Part shown: piece after piece, positions 50,572-58,537 of the stretch
Numbering within the stretch: the first letter of the stretch is position 1
How the letters are laid out: each line of letters begins with the position of its first letter
Assembly: GCA_963977105.1 (NCBI GenBank)
Contig: CAXBNI010000001.1
Location: forward strand, 124,001 to 188,000
Origin: UBA2705 sp963977105
Lineage (GTDB): Bacteria > Pseudomonadota > Alphaproteobacteria > Micavibrionales > Micavibrionaceae
Direction of reading: 5' to 3'
DNA length: 64,000 nucleotides
The notes under the pieces: model-generated
The model's input: only the letters and a program-made list of their open reading frames with translations
Databases searched by the model: none
Told to the model about the DNA's origin: nothing
Position numbers and translations under genes: made by a program

Positions 50572-51453
50572 CTATATGGACGGTGCTAGGCCGAGCGTAT
50601 TTTGTTTGCGCGGCGCATTTTCTTGATAATGCTGATTTTTCACGTTAACGACATGGCTCTCGGTCAGTTTTTCAAAGTCACGGCGGAGCATCTCAATTGT
50701 AATCGGTTCACAGGTGACGCCATACAGGTCGCTATGGTGATCCAAATTCCTCAAAGCTTGCACGGCCAGTTTTTCAAGCTGTGCATTGGGCATATTGTCT
50801 TTCACTTCATAAAACAACTTCACAACAGGTCTGCCGGAAAGGTCAATATCAAGCACAGGCGCGAAAGAATAATCGTCCTCAGCCTCTACAAGGGTATAGT
50901 CTTTGCCGCAAAGCTTTTCAAAACTGTTAAAGTGTTCGATAAGCGCAGCGGGAGCATTTACACGCATCTCGCTGTGTTGGCAATCGAGGCTGATTTTTTT
51001 ACCATTATTAAGGGTGGCACCAGATTTCATAGTTTGGTAATCATATGCTCCCAAAACGTAATCAATAGCAGACTCTACATATCTTGTTTTATCAAACTCC
51101 ACAAACGGATGGCCTGGGTAGTCTTTGTGGAAAAAGGCCAGTGGTAAGTTCATCACGACATTAATATTTTCCAGTAGAAACCTTTGTTCTTTGCCTTCTG
51201 TATCCCAATATAACTCACTACGATCTGCGACCTCTAAACGTTCTACCGGTTTAAAATCAGCGGGCATGATAATGCCATCATCAGCGCAGTCTTGAATAAT
51301 GCGTTTATTAAGCGCTACGGTCAACGCACCTATATCCGCCTCAGTTAAGTCGGGAAGGGCAATGTTTGAGCAAGCTGGGTGGCTAATCTTACTCAAAGAA
51401 TTAACGGATGCGTTTGCTTGTTTTTCAAAATATGCCTTTAATGGAAGTCCCAT
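50572..51453 (-). CDS. Hypothetical protein, 293 aa
   Basis: No family is recognised. It starts MGLPLKAYFEK, has no signal peptide and alternates helix and strand (ENINVVMNLPLAFFHKDYPG, FAPVLDIDLSGRPVVKLFYEV). Two Cys residues are widely spaced. The ATG at 51453 is preferred over a TTG at 51510. It is read after pheS but separated from it by a terminator. Confidence 0.6.
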   Translation of the reverse strand: MGLPLKAYFEKQANASVNSLSKISHPACSNIALPDLTEADIGALTVALNKRIIQDCADDGIIMPADFKPVERLEVADRSELYWDTEGKEQRFLLENINVVMNLPLAFFHKDYPGHPFVEFDKTRYVESAIDYVLGAYDYQTMKSGATLNNGKKISLDCQHSEMRVNAPAALIEHFNSFEKLCGKDYTLVEAEDDYSFAPVLDIDLSGRPVVKLFYEVKDNMPNAQLEKLAVQALRNLDHHSDLYGVTCEPITIEMLRRDFEKLTESHVVNVKNQHYQENAPRKQNTLGLAPSI

Positions 51454-51563
51454 AATCACTCGTCCCTTGTATGTATACTGCGCTTTATTTTTAATAGCTT
51501 GCAAGATCATAGTTCGAGATTATGGAAACGTCAAGCCTTTTCGAGTAATGAGGTGCGGGCATG

Positions 51564-51596
51564 AAAAAAGCCGTACAATTTGCTTTGTACGGCTTT
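51564..51596 (-). terminator. Terminator after pheS
   Basis: AAAGCCGTACAA/TTGTACGGCTTT (51567-51578 with 51585-51596) is a perfect 12-bp stem followed on the minus strand by T residues. Confidence 0.88.
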
Positions 51597-51625
51597 GCTT
51601 ATATTTGCGATGTTTGTGTTTTATT

Positions 51626-52699
51626 TTACAGGCGCTCAACAGGGTTAAAGCCGTAATGGTCAAGCCAGCGCACGTCACCTTCAAAGAATGTCCGGAGGTC
51701 AGGGATACCGAATTTCAGCATCGCAAGGCGTTCAATGCCGAGGCCGAAGGCAAAGCCTTGATATTCATCAGGGTCTAAGCCACAATTCTTAATGACGTTT
51801 GGATGCACCATGCCGCAGCCAAGGACTTCTAGCCAATCATCGCCAGCGCCGATTTTTAGGCCGCCATCTTTACGGCTACAGCCAATATCAACCTCTGCGC
51901 TTGGCTCAGTGAAAGGGAAGAATGAAGGGCGGAACTGCATTGGCAGGTCGTCAACTTCAAAGAATTTCTTGGCAAATTCCAGTAAGCAGCCTTTTAAATG
52001 TCCCATATTTGTTGATTTATCAATGACTAAGCCTTCGCATTGGTGGAACATTGGCGTGTGGGTGATGTCATAGTCAGAGCGATATGTACGGCCCATTGCC
52101 AAAATCTTTAAAGGGGGCTTTCTTTTGAGCATAGTGCGAATTTGTACGGTTGATGTGTGGGTACGTAAAAGTTTTTTCGCGGCCTCGCCTTCGGCTTCTG
52201 GGTCATCGGGAAGGTAAAATGTATCGTGCATTTCACGCGCAGGGTGACCAATGGGGAAGTTGAGGGCGGTGAAATTGTGGAAGTCGTCTTCAATATCAGG
52301 GCCTTCTTCTAAGGTGAAGCCCATTTCAGCGAAAATTGTCGCTATTTCATCCATTGTTTGTGCAATAGGGTGCAAATGGCCTTGGCGCTCTGGGCGCGTT
52401 GATAGTGTAATATCGGCGCGTTCGCTTTCAAGGCGTTTTTTGAGGTCTTCATCTTGCAGGCGCTTGGTGCGCGCTTCTAATGTGTCGGCAATGTCGTTTT
52501 TAAGCACGTTAAGGGCTTGGCCCATTTCTTTGCGCTGTTCAGGGTCCATACCGCCGAGAGTCTTCATGACATCAGTCAGGCGGCCTTTTTTACCCAAGAC
52601 TTTGACACGCGTTTCTTCGAGGCTCGCTAAGTCATTCGCGGCTTCGATCATTTCTGTTAATTCACTCTTTAATGCGACAACATTGACAGATGTGCTCAT
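51626..52699 (-). CDS. pheS: Phenylalanyl-tRNA synthetase alpha subunit
   Basis: PheS is the catalytic subunit of PheRS. The 357-aa protein has an N-terminal coiled-coil arm, class II motif 2 (MGRTYRSDYDITHTPMFHQCEGL) and motif 3 near the end (GLGIERLAMLKFGIPDLR). All expected elements are present. A terminator directly follows, and pheT is absent here, although the two subunit genes are normally adjacent. rpmI-rplT, the usual upstream partners, lie 7 kb away on the same strand but downstream. Confidence 0.96.
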   Translation of the reverse strand: MSTSVNVVALKSELTEMIEAANDLASLEETRVKVLGKKGRLTDVMKTLGGMDPEQRKEMGQALNVLKNDIADTLEARTKRLQDEDLKKRLESERADITLSTRPERQGHLHPIAQTMDEIATIFAEMGFTLEEGPDIEDDFHNFTALNFPIGHPAREMHDTFYLPDDPEAEGEAAKKLLRTHTSTVQIRTMLKRKPPLKILAMGRTYRSDYDITHTPMFHQCEGLVIDKSTNMGHLKGCLLEFAKKFFEVDDLPMQFRPSFFPFTEPSAEVDIGCSRKDGGLKIGAGDDWLEVLGCGMVHPNVIKNCGLDPDEYQGFAFGLGIERLAMLKFGIPDLRTFFEGDVRWLDHYGFNPVERL

Positions 52700-52795
52700 T
52701 TTTTCTCGACCTTCGTTAAATCAAAACTTCCTCTTTAAGGTGATAGAGGATATAAAAGGAAATGTAAATATTTTAACATTAATAATCCGTGTATA

Positions 52796-53797
52796 ATGCG
52801 ATTTGTTCATATAGCCGTTACCTTTGTTACTCTTATCATCCTTTGCCTAGGCGCAGCAGGGCTTTACGCCGTGCATTACGTCGGTAAGCCATCGCCGCTG
52901 AGTGCAGATAAGTTGGTTGAAGTCCCCGCAGGTTGGGGGATGAACCGTTTGGCGTATTATCTGGAACAAGAAGGCGTGATCGAAAGCGCATTGCCGTTTC
53001 GGTTTTTAGCGCGGATAAATGGCCAAAGCGGCGATTTGCGCAGCGGTGAGTTCCTGATTAAAGCGCAAAGCTCCCTTTTGGAAATTCTGGCAGAATTTAC
53101 CGAGGGCATCAGCCATCAACGCCAAGTGACCTTCCCTGAAGGGGCGACGAGTTATGAAATCGTCCGTATATTAAATGAGAATGAAAACTTCACTGGGGCG
53201 GCGGTCGTAGAGATTCCCGTTGAAGGCAGCTTACTGCCCGAAACATATAACTTCACTAAGGTAGAAAGCCGCCAGCAAGTTTTAAACCGTATGCAGGCCG
53301 CGCAGGTAGAAGTGCTTGATAGGCTTTGGACGGCGCGCAGCGCTAATTTACCATTTACAACAAAGCAAGATGCTCTGGCTTTGGCCTCTATCATTGAAAA
53401 AGAAACAGGTATAGGGGGTGAACGCCGCCGTATTTCAGGCGTATTTGTAAACCGCCTTAAAATCGGCATGCCGCTGCAAACAGACCCCACCGTGATTTAC
53501 GCACTGACGATGGGTAAGCATCAAAATGACGGCAAGGGGCCATTAGGACGTAGATTGCTGCGCAAAGATTTAAACATCGATTCCCCGTATAACACATACC
53601 GCTTCAAGGGCTTGCCGCCAACGCCAATCGCCAATGCAGGGGCGGCGGCAATCGAAGCGGCACTGCACCCTGAAAGTCATAATTACTTGTATTTTGTTGC
53701 CGATGGCACAGGCGGACATGTATTTTCAAAAACGCTTGATGAACACAATAATAATGCCGCTAAATGGCGTAAAATCCGCAAGGCGCAAGGGAATTAA
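52796..53797 (+). CDS. mltG: Endolytic peptidoglycan transglycosylase MltG (YceG)
   Basis: MltG cuts nascent glycan strands in the periplasm. The 333-aa protein has one N-terminal membrane helix (AVTFVTLIILCLGAAGLYAV), a LysM-like segment and the YceG domain with ALASIIEKETGIGGERRRIS (catalytic Glu), GMPLQTDPTVIYAL, YNTYRFKGLPPTPIANAG and YLYFVADGTGGHVFS. The domain is full-length. No ribosome binding site is obvious before the ATG. Confidence 0.95.
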   Translation: MRFVHIAVTFVTLIILCLGAAGLYAVHYVGKPSPLSADKLVEVPAGWGMNRLAYYLEQEGVIESALPFRFLARINGQSGDLRSGEFLIKAQSSLLEILAEFTEGISHQRQVTFPEGATSYEIVRILNENENFTGAAVVEIPVEGSLLPETYNFTKVESRQQVLNRMQAAQVEVLDRLWTARSANLPFTTKQDALALASIIEKETGIGGERRRISGVFVNRLKIGMPLQTDPTVIYALTMGKHQNDGKGPLGRRLLRKDLNIDSPYNTYRFKGLPPTPIANAGAAAIEAALHPESHNYLYFVADGTGGHVFSKTLDEHNNNAAKWRKIRKAQGN

Positions 53798-53801
53798 TAG
53801 C

Positions 53802-54422
53802 CTAACAGCAAGATGAACTCTGCTCGCTGCAGCCATTTTCCGCAACGGAGATTTCTAACATCTTGGTCAAATATTTTGCGCGGTCTTTGCACGTTGGGGC
53901 CTCTAACAGGGCTTGTTTTTCTTGGGCGGTGAAGGGGCAGATCATCGCGAGTGCCGTAATCAACATATGGTTGGGCGTTTCTTTCATGGTTTCCCAGCAC
54001 GCATTTAATTGGTGGCAGGCAAAATAACGTTTGAGTAGCTGGTTGAGGCTGTCGCGGTCGAGCTTGAAGCCGTGGTCTTTATCCATATCATACGTGAAAT
54101 TATTCCAAGCGACGTGTGCATTGTAAAAACCATCTGCTGTCAATGCGCTGTCAGTGATTTCAAACCTGTTTAAACCGGAAAGCATAATTTCATAACGCCC
54201 ATCAGGAGTCTCATTGAAGTTTGTAATGCGCCCGACGCAGCCAATATTATAAAGCGTCGATGGTGCTAGGCCCAATTTGTCAAAGCTTTCTGCGTTACTG
54301 CGTGGCTGGATCATGCCTATAAGGCGGTCATGCTTTAGTGCGTGGTCAATCATCGCAATATAGCGCGGTTCAAATATATTTAACGGCAAGACGCCTTTGG
54401 GCAGCAGGACAACATCAGCCAA
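53802..54422 (-). CDS. LON substrate-binding domain protein with uncertain start
   Basis: The product resembles the stand-alone LON-N family (LPLNIFEPRYIAMIDHALKH, RLIGMIQPR, then GCVGRITNFNETPDGRY). The only ordinary start is a TTG at 54422, inside the conserved domain and without a binding site. The same frame continues upstream without stop for 37 codons, encoding the missing family residues PIFPL, up to the TAA of the ProXp-like gene. An ATT at 54437 would give a normal N-terminus. So it uses a rare start, is read after a stop, or the sequence has an error. The C-terminus ends in a Cys-rich tail (SSSCC). Confidence 0.75.
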   Translation of the reverse strand: MADVVLLPKGVLPLNIFEPRYIAMIDHALKHDRLIGMIQPRSNAESFDKLGLAPSTLYNIGCVGRITNFNETPDGRYEIMLSGLNRFEITDSALTADGFYNAHVAWNNFTYDMDKDHGFKLDRDSLNQLLKRYFACHQLNACWETMKETPNHMLITALAMICPFTAQEKQALLEAPTCKDRAKYLTKMLEISVAENGCSEQSSSCC

Positions 54423-54533
54423 TGGGAATATTGGAATTTCAGATGGTAATTTATCAAATGTGGCTGTTATAGGTGAGGATACGGCGCTTTCTCTCTTTGC
54501 TTTAACTTCTTTTATATGTCGGGCAGATGGTTG

Positions 54534-55049
54534 TTAGTCATCAGCAAGCTCTGCCATATCAACAATGATAGGTTTATATTTTAATATTTCAAGAAAACGT
54601 AATAAATCATGTGGGCTGAAACATATTGTTTGGGTGTTGATTAATGGGTGGACGCAAATATGCTCATGGTTAAACATGCGTGCGTCTAATACAGGGCGCA
54701 CAGCACGCGCTGTGTCGTTATATAAGGCCAGTGGGGTTACAGAGCCTGGTTTGACACCTAGATTGTCCCACAGCCGCTCTGGTGAGCCAAAGGAGAAGCG
54801 CCCAAGTTCTAAATATTTGGAAAGGGCTTTTAAGTCTATTTGTGTCTGATCAAGCGCAGTCACCAAGGCCATGCGCCCCTTTTTGTCTTTCAAAAATAAG
54901 TTTCTACAGTGGCCGCCAGCAATGATTTTATTAATTTTTGAGCTTTCCGCCACTGTGTGGACCGCCTCGTGGTGGTGTATTTCATGGTGAATGTTTAATT
55001 CATCAAGAAAGTGGATTATTTTTTCTGGTGAGGTTGGGAGGTCTAACAT
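54534..55049 (-). CDS. YbaK/ProXp-type aminoacyl-tRNA deacylase
   Basis: The 171-aa YbaK-fold protein has IHHHEAVHTVAESS at the N-terminus, AGGHCRNLFLKDKKGRMALV, and GSVTPLALYND in the middle. This is the ProXp/PrdX subgroup, which frees Ala or related residues from mischarged tRNA-Pro. All core features are present. The stop is in the same frame as the LON-domain gene that follows. Confidence 0.88.
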   Translation of the reverse strand: MLDLPTSPEKIIHFLDELNIHHEIHHHEAVHTVAESSKINKIIAGGHCRNLFLKDKKGRMALVTALDQTQIDLKALSKYLELGRFSFGSPERLWDNLGVKPGSVTPLALYNDTARAVRPVLDARMFNHEHICVHPLINTQTICFSPHDLLRFLEILKYKPIIVDMAELADD

Positions 55050-55196
55050 GATGATTTTACGTAATAATTAGCAGGGTTCTTGTGATCTAACCTAAAAATA
55101 TGAGAAAATATATTAATTCGTAAAGGATTTAGTAACATTTATACGCTAATTTGTAATCATGAACGTTATGTTTAATGTGTGTGTTAAGAGAGAAAG

Positions 55197-55394
55197 ATGA
55201 CTATGAAACCAGAAAATGCAATCGAAGGGCCTGCGCTGATGGATGCCTTGCAGGGGATGCAGTCAATGCAATCTGCAACAGGTACACCGAATGGTGGCGT
55301 TATCAATCAGTTTATGGCGGATAATAATATATCTACTGTGCAGCCTGCAGCGCCTGTGCCACAGGCTAAAGCAGCCTTTGACATGAATATGTAA
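55197..55394 (+). CDS. Hypothetical small protein, 65 aa
   Basis: The sequence is low-complexity and Met/Gln-rich (LQGMQSMQSATG), with a Pro/Ala-rich C-terminus. It has no membrane helix. A purine run (AGAGAGAAAG) precedes the ATG. It is read in the same direction as the 96-aa gene, 22 bp away. The reading frame may be real from its position and binding site, but no family supports it. Confidence 0.45.
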   Translation: MTMKPENAIEGPALMDALQGMQSMQSATGTPNGGVINQFMADNNISTVQPAAPVPQAKAAFDMNM

Positions 55395-55416
55395 GAGATT
55401 TGAAGAGGAAATTTAA

Positions 55417-55707
55417 ATGGATATGATGAACGTAGAGGTTGGCAAGTTACCAGATGGCAGTATTGTCCTGGCGGCGAATCCTGAATTTCCTGATTTAATC
55501 AAACGGGTGGAATATTACCGTGACCAAAGGTTATTCATGCTTATCTATGATGACCTTGAGCATGAAGGTGAATTAATGCATTACGAAATGCAAGACGATG
55601 TCGACAAAGTTGTCCGAACAGCCGCAGGCTTGACGTTGGTTGCCTGTAAGCCCAGAGCCCTCGCACCATATGGCTATAAAGTCCCACTTGTTCAAGTCGG
55701 TATTTAG
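55417..55707 (+). CDS. Hypothetical protein, 96 aa
   Basis: A GAAGAGG binding site is about 8 nt before the ATG. The protein is mixed alpha/beta with a possible beta-hairpin (RLFMLIYDDLEHEGELMHYEM) and a C-terminus ending YKVPLVQVGI. No family is recognised. It lies between the 65-aa gene and tRNA-Gly. Confidence 0.6.
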   Translation: MDMMNVEVGKLPDGSIVLAANPEFPDLIKRVEYYRDQRLFMLIYDDLEHEGELMHYEMQDDVDKVVRTAAGLTLVACKPRALAPYGYKVPLVQVGI

Positions 55708-55769
55708 GCGGTTTTGTAACACTAATTTTAGGTTTTCCCAAAAAAAATGAAAAATATTCAATTTTTTGC

Positions 55770-55797
55770 TTGCAAAGGCTGAGAATAAATTTATATT
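55770..55797 (+). promoter_or_regulatory. Probable promoter of tRNA-Gly
   Basis: TTGCAA (55770-55775) and TATATT (55792-55797) are 16 bp apart. This would give a leader of roughly 37 nt before the tRNA. Confidence 0.4.
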
Positions 55798-55841
55798 CCG
55801 CTCTACCCAAGACGCATAACTCTTTGCGTCGAAACATAGAA

Positions 55842-55916
55842 GCGAGTGTAGCTCAGGGGTAGAGCATAACCTTGCCAAGGTTAGGGTCGAGAGTTCGAAT
55901 CTCTTCACTCGCTCCA
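55842..55916 (+). tRNA. tRNA-Gly (anticodon GCC)
   Basis: The cloverleaf is complete: acceptor GCGAGTG (55842-55848) with CACTCGC (55906-55912), anticodon stem TAACC/GGTTA with loop TTGCCAA (anticodon GCC), and T arm GAGAGTTCGAATCTCTT. CCA is encoded at 55914-55916. Confidence 0.97.
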
Positions 55917-55934
55917 TTGTTTCTCTTGATAAAT

Positions 55935-55963
55935 AAAAGCGCCATTATTTGGCGCTTTTTTTA
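55935..55963 (+). terminator. Terminator after tRNA-Gly
   Basis: AAAAGCGCCA/TGGCGCTTTT, a 10-bp perfect stem, is followed by a T run. Confidence 0.88.
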
Positions 55964-56107
55964 TTGCTTGAAATTTCATTTTCCTTTTTTATTAGCTTTG
56001 TTTTTGTTTGTTTTTTTGCCATTTTTCGCAATGCACAACACATCGAACTTGCTTTTTATGTAATTAATGTGCTTTAAAGTAAGAAAAATATAAAGGGAGG
56101 AATGGGA

Positions 56108-56650
56108 ATGAATTTAACAAAAGCAAAAAAAGCAGGGGCAATTGGCCTAATCAGTTTATCAGCTGTATTCATGAGCGCCTGTAGTTCGATTAGTCAAACA
56201 AACGCGGATTTGTTTTCAAGTATTCATGAAATTCAAACGCGAGTCGACACGCTGAATGACGGGATGTCACTTCAGGAGGTCTCTAAGAATCTTGGCGTGA
56301 GCCCGAGTGTATTCTACAAATTAGACCGCTCTGAGCTTTTACGTGCGCAATATGGCGCGGAGCCACGTATTAATGTGGATAGCGACCGCCTTATGGAGAT
56401 CGGCAAAAGCCTCAGCCGTACTGAAGGTTATGAGATTTCATATAAAGACATTAAAAAATCATGGGCGTTTGCAAGTTTTGGCACGCGTATAAAAAATACG
56501 GTTGATGGTGAACGCATGAAAGTTGTGTTTATTTTTCAGGACGGCGGACTAACAGAAACTGTTGCTTCTGGCGGCCCTGTCAATGATGTTGACCGCGATT
56601 CTCTTGTGCCGAAGCCTGCTGAGATTATCAAATTTGGGCGTGGCCTTTAA
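56108..56650 (+). CDS. Putative lipoprotein, possibly BamE/SmpA-like
   Basis: The ATG at 56108 has GGGAGG 7 nt upstream; an ATG at 56102 is too close. A lipoprotein signal ends in SAVFMSAC. The mature part contains VDTLNDGMSLQEVSKNLGVSP, which resembles the start of a SmpA/OmlA (BamE) domain, and a beta-rich end (ERMKVVFIFQDGGLTETVAS). The length (180 aa) is longer than BamE. A role in the outer-membrane assembly machinery is only a suggestion. Confidence 0.7.
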   Translation: MNLTKAKKAGAIGLISLSAVFMSACSSISQTNADLFSSIHEIQTRVDTLNDGMSLQEVSKNLGVSPSVFYKLDRSELLRAQYGAEPRINVDSDRLMEIGKSLSRTEGYEISYKDIKKSWAFASFGTRIKNTVDGERMKVVFIFQDGGLTETVASGGPVNDVDRDSLVPKPAEIIKFGRGL

Positions 56651-56720
56651 GGACATCAATTCATAAAATTCAAAAATTATGTGGGGAAAAGCAGTGATTA
56701 TGTTACTGCTCGCATAAAAC

Positions 56721-56757
56721 AAAGCGCCACCTTTAATAAAAGGGGCGCTTTTCTTTA
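56721..56757. terminator. Terminator between the BamE-like and PBP-like genes
   Basis: A stem AAAGCGCC(A)CCTTT/AAAGGGGCGCTTT with one bulged base (56721-56734 with 56738-56751) ends in a T-rich run. It can also act on the convergent minus-strand gene. Confidence 0.75.
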
Positions 56758-56779
56758 TTTGATATGTCGATATCCGTGC

Positions 56780-58111
56780 TTATTGTTTAATTGCAGGGAA
56801 GGCTTTAAAACCAGTGGCTTTAGCGACATCAATTTTACGTGCAAGATCTTGGGTGCGCTCTGCGGCCATTGCAACACTAACAGAGTCAATTGACGCAGGG
56901 TCACGTCCATAAAGGCCAATATATTCAGTGCACATGGTGCCGATGCTTTGAGGCTGCGCAGGTGCATCTGTCCACGTCAATGATGTCGGTACAGAAAGCG
57001 TTTTAAAGCGGTAACTTAAAGACGCGCGCTCTTCACCTTCTTTCGTCGGAATCACGTCAGGCACAAAGTTAACAAGGTTAACGTTGTTAAGTGCAATCGT
57101 TTTACGAAGTGCACCAGTCACCTTTCCTTCAAATGTGCCTGCAGATTCTGTGAATACAGCAAGGTCAACCTCACCGTTTTCAAGCTTATTAAGCATGTCA
57201 GTGTTATCTGAGGTTGGGACCAGGTTTACTTGCTCGCTATAGCTATTAAATAATGCTGTGTAGACCGCCATACGGGCAAAGTCTGAGCCTGTGCCGTTCC
57301 ATTGCCATGCAATGTTAATGTCTTTACCGGCTTTCAGGTCGCTCATAATTTCTGCGTAATCGGTATAGACGGGGGATGCAGACCACGCGCATTCAGGGAT
57401 ATCAATTTTCTTCAGCAATAAAGCGTAGTTATCCATTTTTGCGTCAGGCTGACTTTTATATGGTGAGGTGTCTTTATAAGCCTCGGCAACAACAGGCTCG
57501 ACCAAAGATAAATGCATTTCATTACCGTCTTCAGCCAGTGTGAAGTAGTTGAATTTTGCACCGCCCGGATTGCTATAGCCATAACCGTGTGCGCCTTCAT
57601 CCGCGAGCCCATTGGAAATAGCATTGCCGACATACACATAAGCGCCTTTACCAATTTCAGGACTATATGTACCAGAGTTGATCGTTGTTGCAGGGGATGT
57701 CGCTTTGATTTCCCCTAATTCAGTGTGCTTGCTGGCGTCGTCCCACATTTGGAAGCCTATACCCGCCGCAACGGATACAATCAAGCTGACAACGACTTTG
57801 TCAGTAAGAAAACGCGCAACATTATAATCTTCGACAAGGTGTTCTTTAAAAAAGTAATAAGGGCGTAGAGCAGGGCCATACCAGTTTTTAAGGGCTGTGC
57901 GCTTTTCCTTTTCAAAGGCCGCTTTCGCAGAGCGATTTTCTTCGTGTACCGTTTTCTTAAACGCTTTCATTGTCGCTTCAGAAGGTTGACCGTTTACTTT
58001 GATTAACTCAGTAAGCTTGTCTTCTGTTAGCCATTTATTTTCATCTAAGATTTGTTGAAACTGTTTTTTGGGTAACGTAATGAATACGCTATTGTCATCG
58101 TTATTTTTCAT
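56780..58111 (-). CDS. Membrane-anchored protein with possible periplasmic binding-like domain
   Basis: The 443-aa protein starts with ~100 mostly charged helical cytoplasmic residues, then one membrane helix (VVVSLIVSVAAGIGFQMW, ~105-122), and a ~320-residue exterior domain. That part has phrases (IAWQWNGTGSDFARMAVYTALF, LENGEVDLAVFTES) that resemble type-2 periplasmic substrate-binding proteins. The ATG at 58111 has AAAGG about 11 nt upstream; a GTG at 58120 overlaps it. No permease is nearby. The role is unknown. Confidence 0.6.
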   Translation of the reverse strand: MKNNDDNSVFITLPKKQFQQILDENKWLTEDKLTELIKVNGQPSEATMKAFKKTVHEENRSAKAAFEKEKRTALKNWYGPALRPYYFFKEHLVEDYNVARFLTDKVVVSLIVSVAAGIGFQMWDDASKHTELGEIKATSPATTINSGTYSPEIGKGAYVYVGNAISNGLADEGAHGYGYSNPGGAKFNYFTLAEDGNEMHLSLVEPVVAEAYKDTSPYKSQPDAKMDNYALLLKKIDIPECAWSASPVYTDYAEIMSDLKAGKDINIAWQWNGTGSDFARMAVYTALFNSYSEQVNLVPTSDNTDMLNKLENGEVDLAVFTESAGTFEGKVTGALRKTIALNNVNLVNFVPDVIPTKEGEERASLSYRFKTLSVPTSLTWTDAPAQPQSIGTMCTEYIGLYGRDPASIDSVSVAMAAERTQDLARKIDVAKATGFKAFPAIKQ

Positions 58112-58194
58112 GGGGTACACACCTTTATATTAATCGCAATGGTGCGTATTATATGCCTGTATTTATGTAAAGTCAAGTTCGTTTTATAAGCGCA

Positions 58195-58491
58195 TTATTT
58201 ATACAGGCTCAAAGCCGCGATTAAGACGCTTGAAATGATAAAAAAATTCGTGAACAACACTATCGCAATGACACTGGTTTTCCACTGTGCAGAAAGCTCC
58301 AAGCAGGCCTTGAACATAAAGAAATTAGCGGCTGTTGTCATGGCGAGGGCGGCGATATGATTTTCAATCCCATAGCGTACAGGAACCCATGACAGCGCAT
58401 ATATAGAAACAGCGCTCAGGCTGAGTATTGCGCCGATTAAAAAATATAAACGTCTATATCTGCGAGTGGCATGGTTTAACAGAAGCTGCAT
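58195..58491 (-). CDS. Small integral membrane protein, 98 aa
   Basis: Three hydrophobic helices are seen (FLIGAILSLSAVSIYALSWV, IAALAMTTAANFFMFKACL, VIAIVLFTNFFIISSVLIAAL). The N-terminus is basic (HATRRYRRLY), consistent with a cytoplasmic N-terminus. No family is recognised. It lies between uvrA and the PBP-like gene, on the same strand. Confidence 0.65.
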   Translation of the reverse strand: MQLLLNHATRRYRRLYFLIGAILSLSAVSIYALSWVPVRYGIENHIAALAMTTAANFFMFKACLELSAQWKTSVIAIVLFTNFFIISSVLIAALSLYK

Positions 58492-58537
58492 GTCTCAGAG
58501 AGCCTTTATATTGTAGAGGAGTATTATACAGCTCTCT

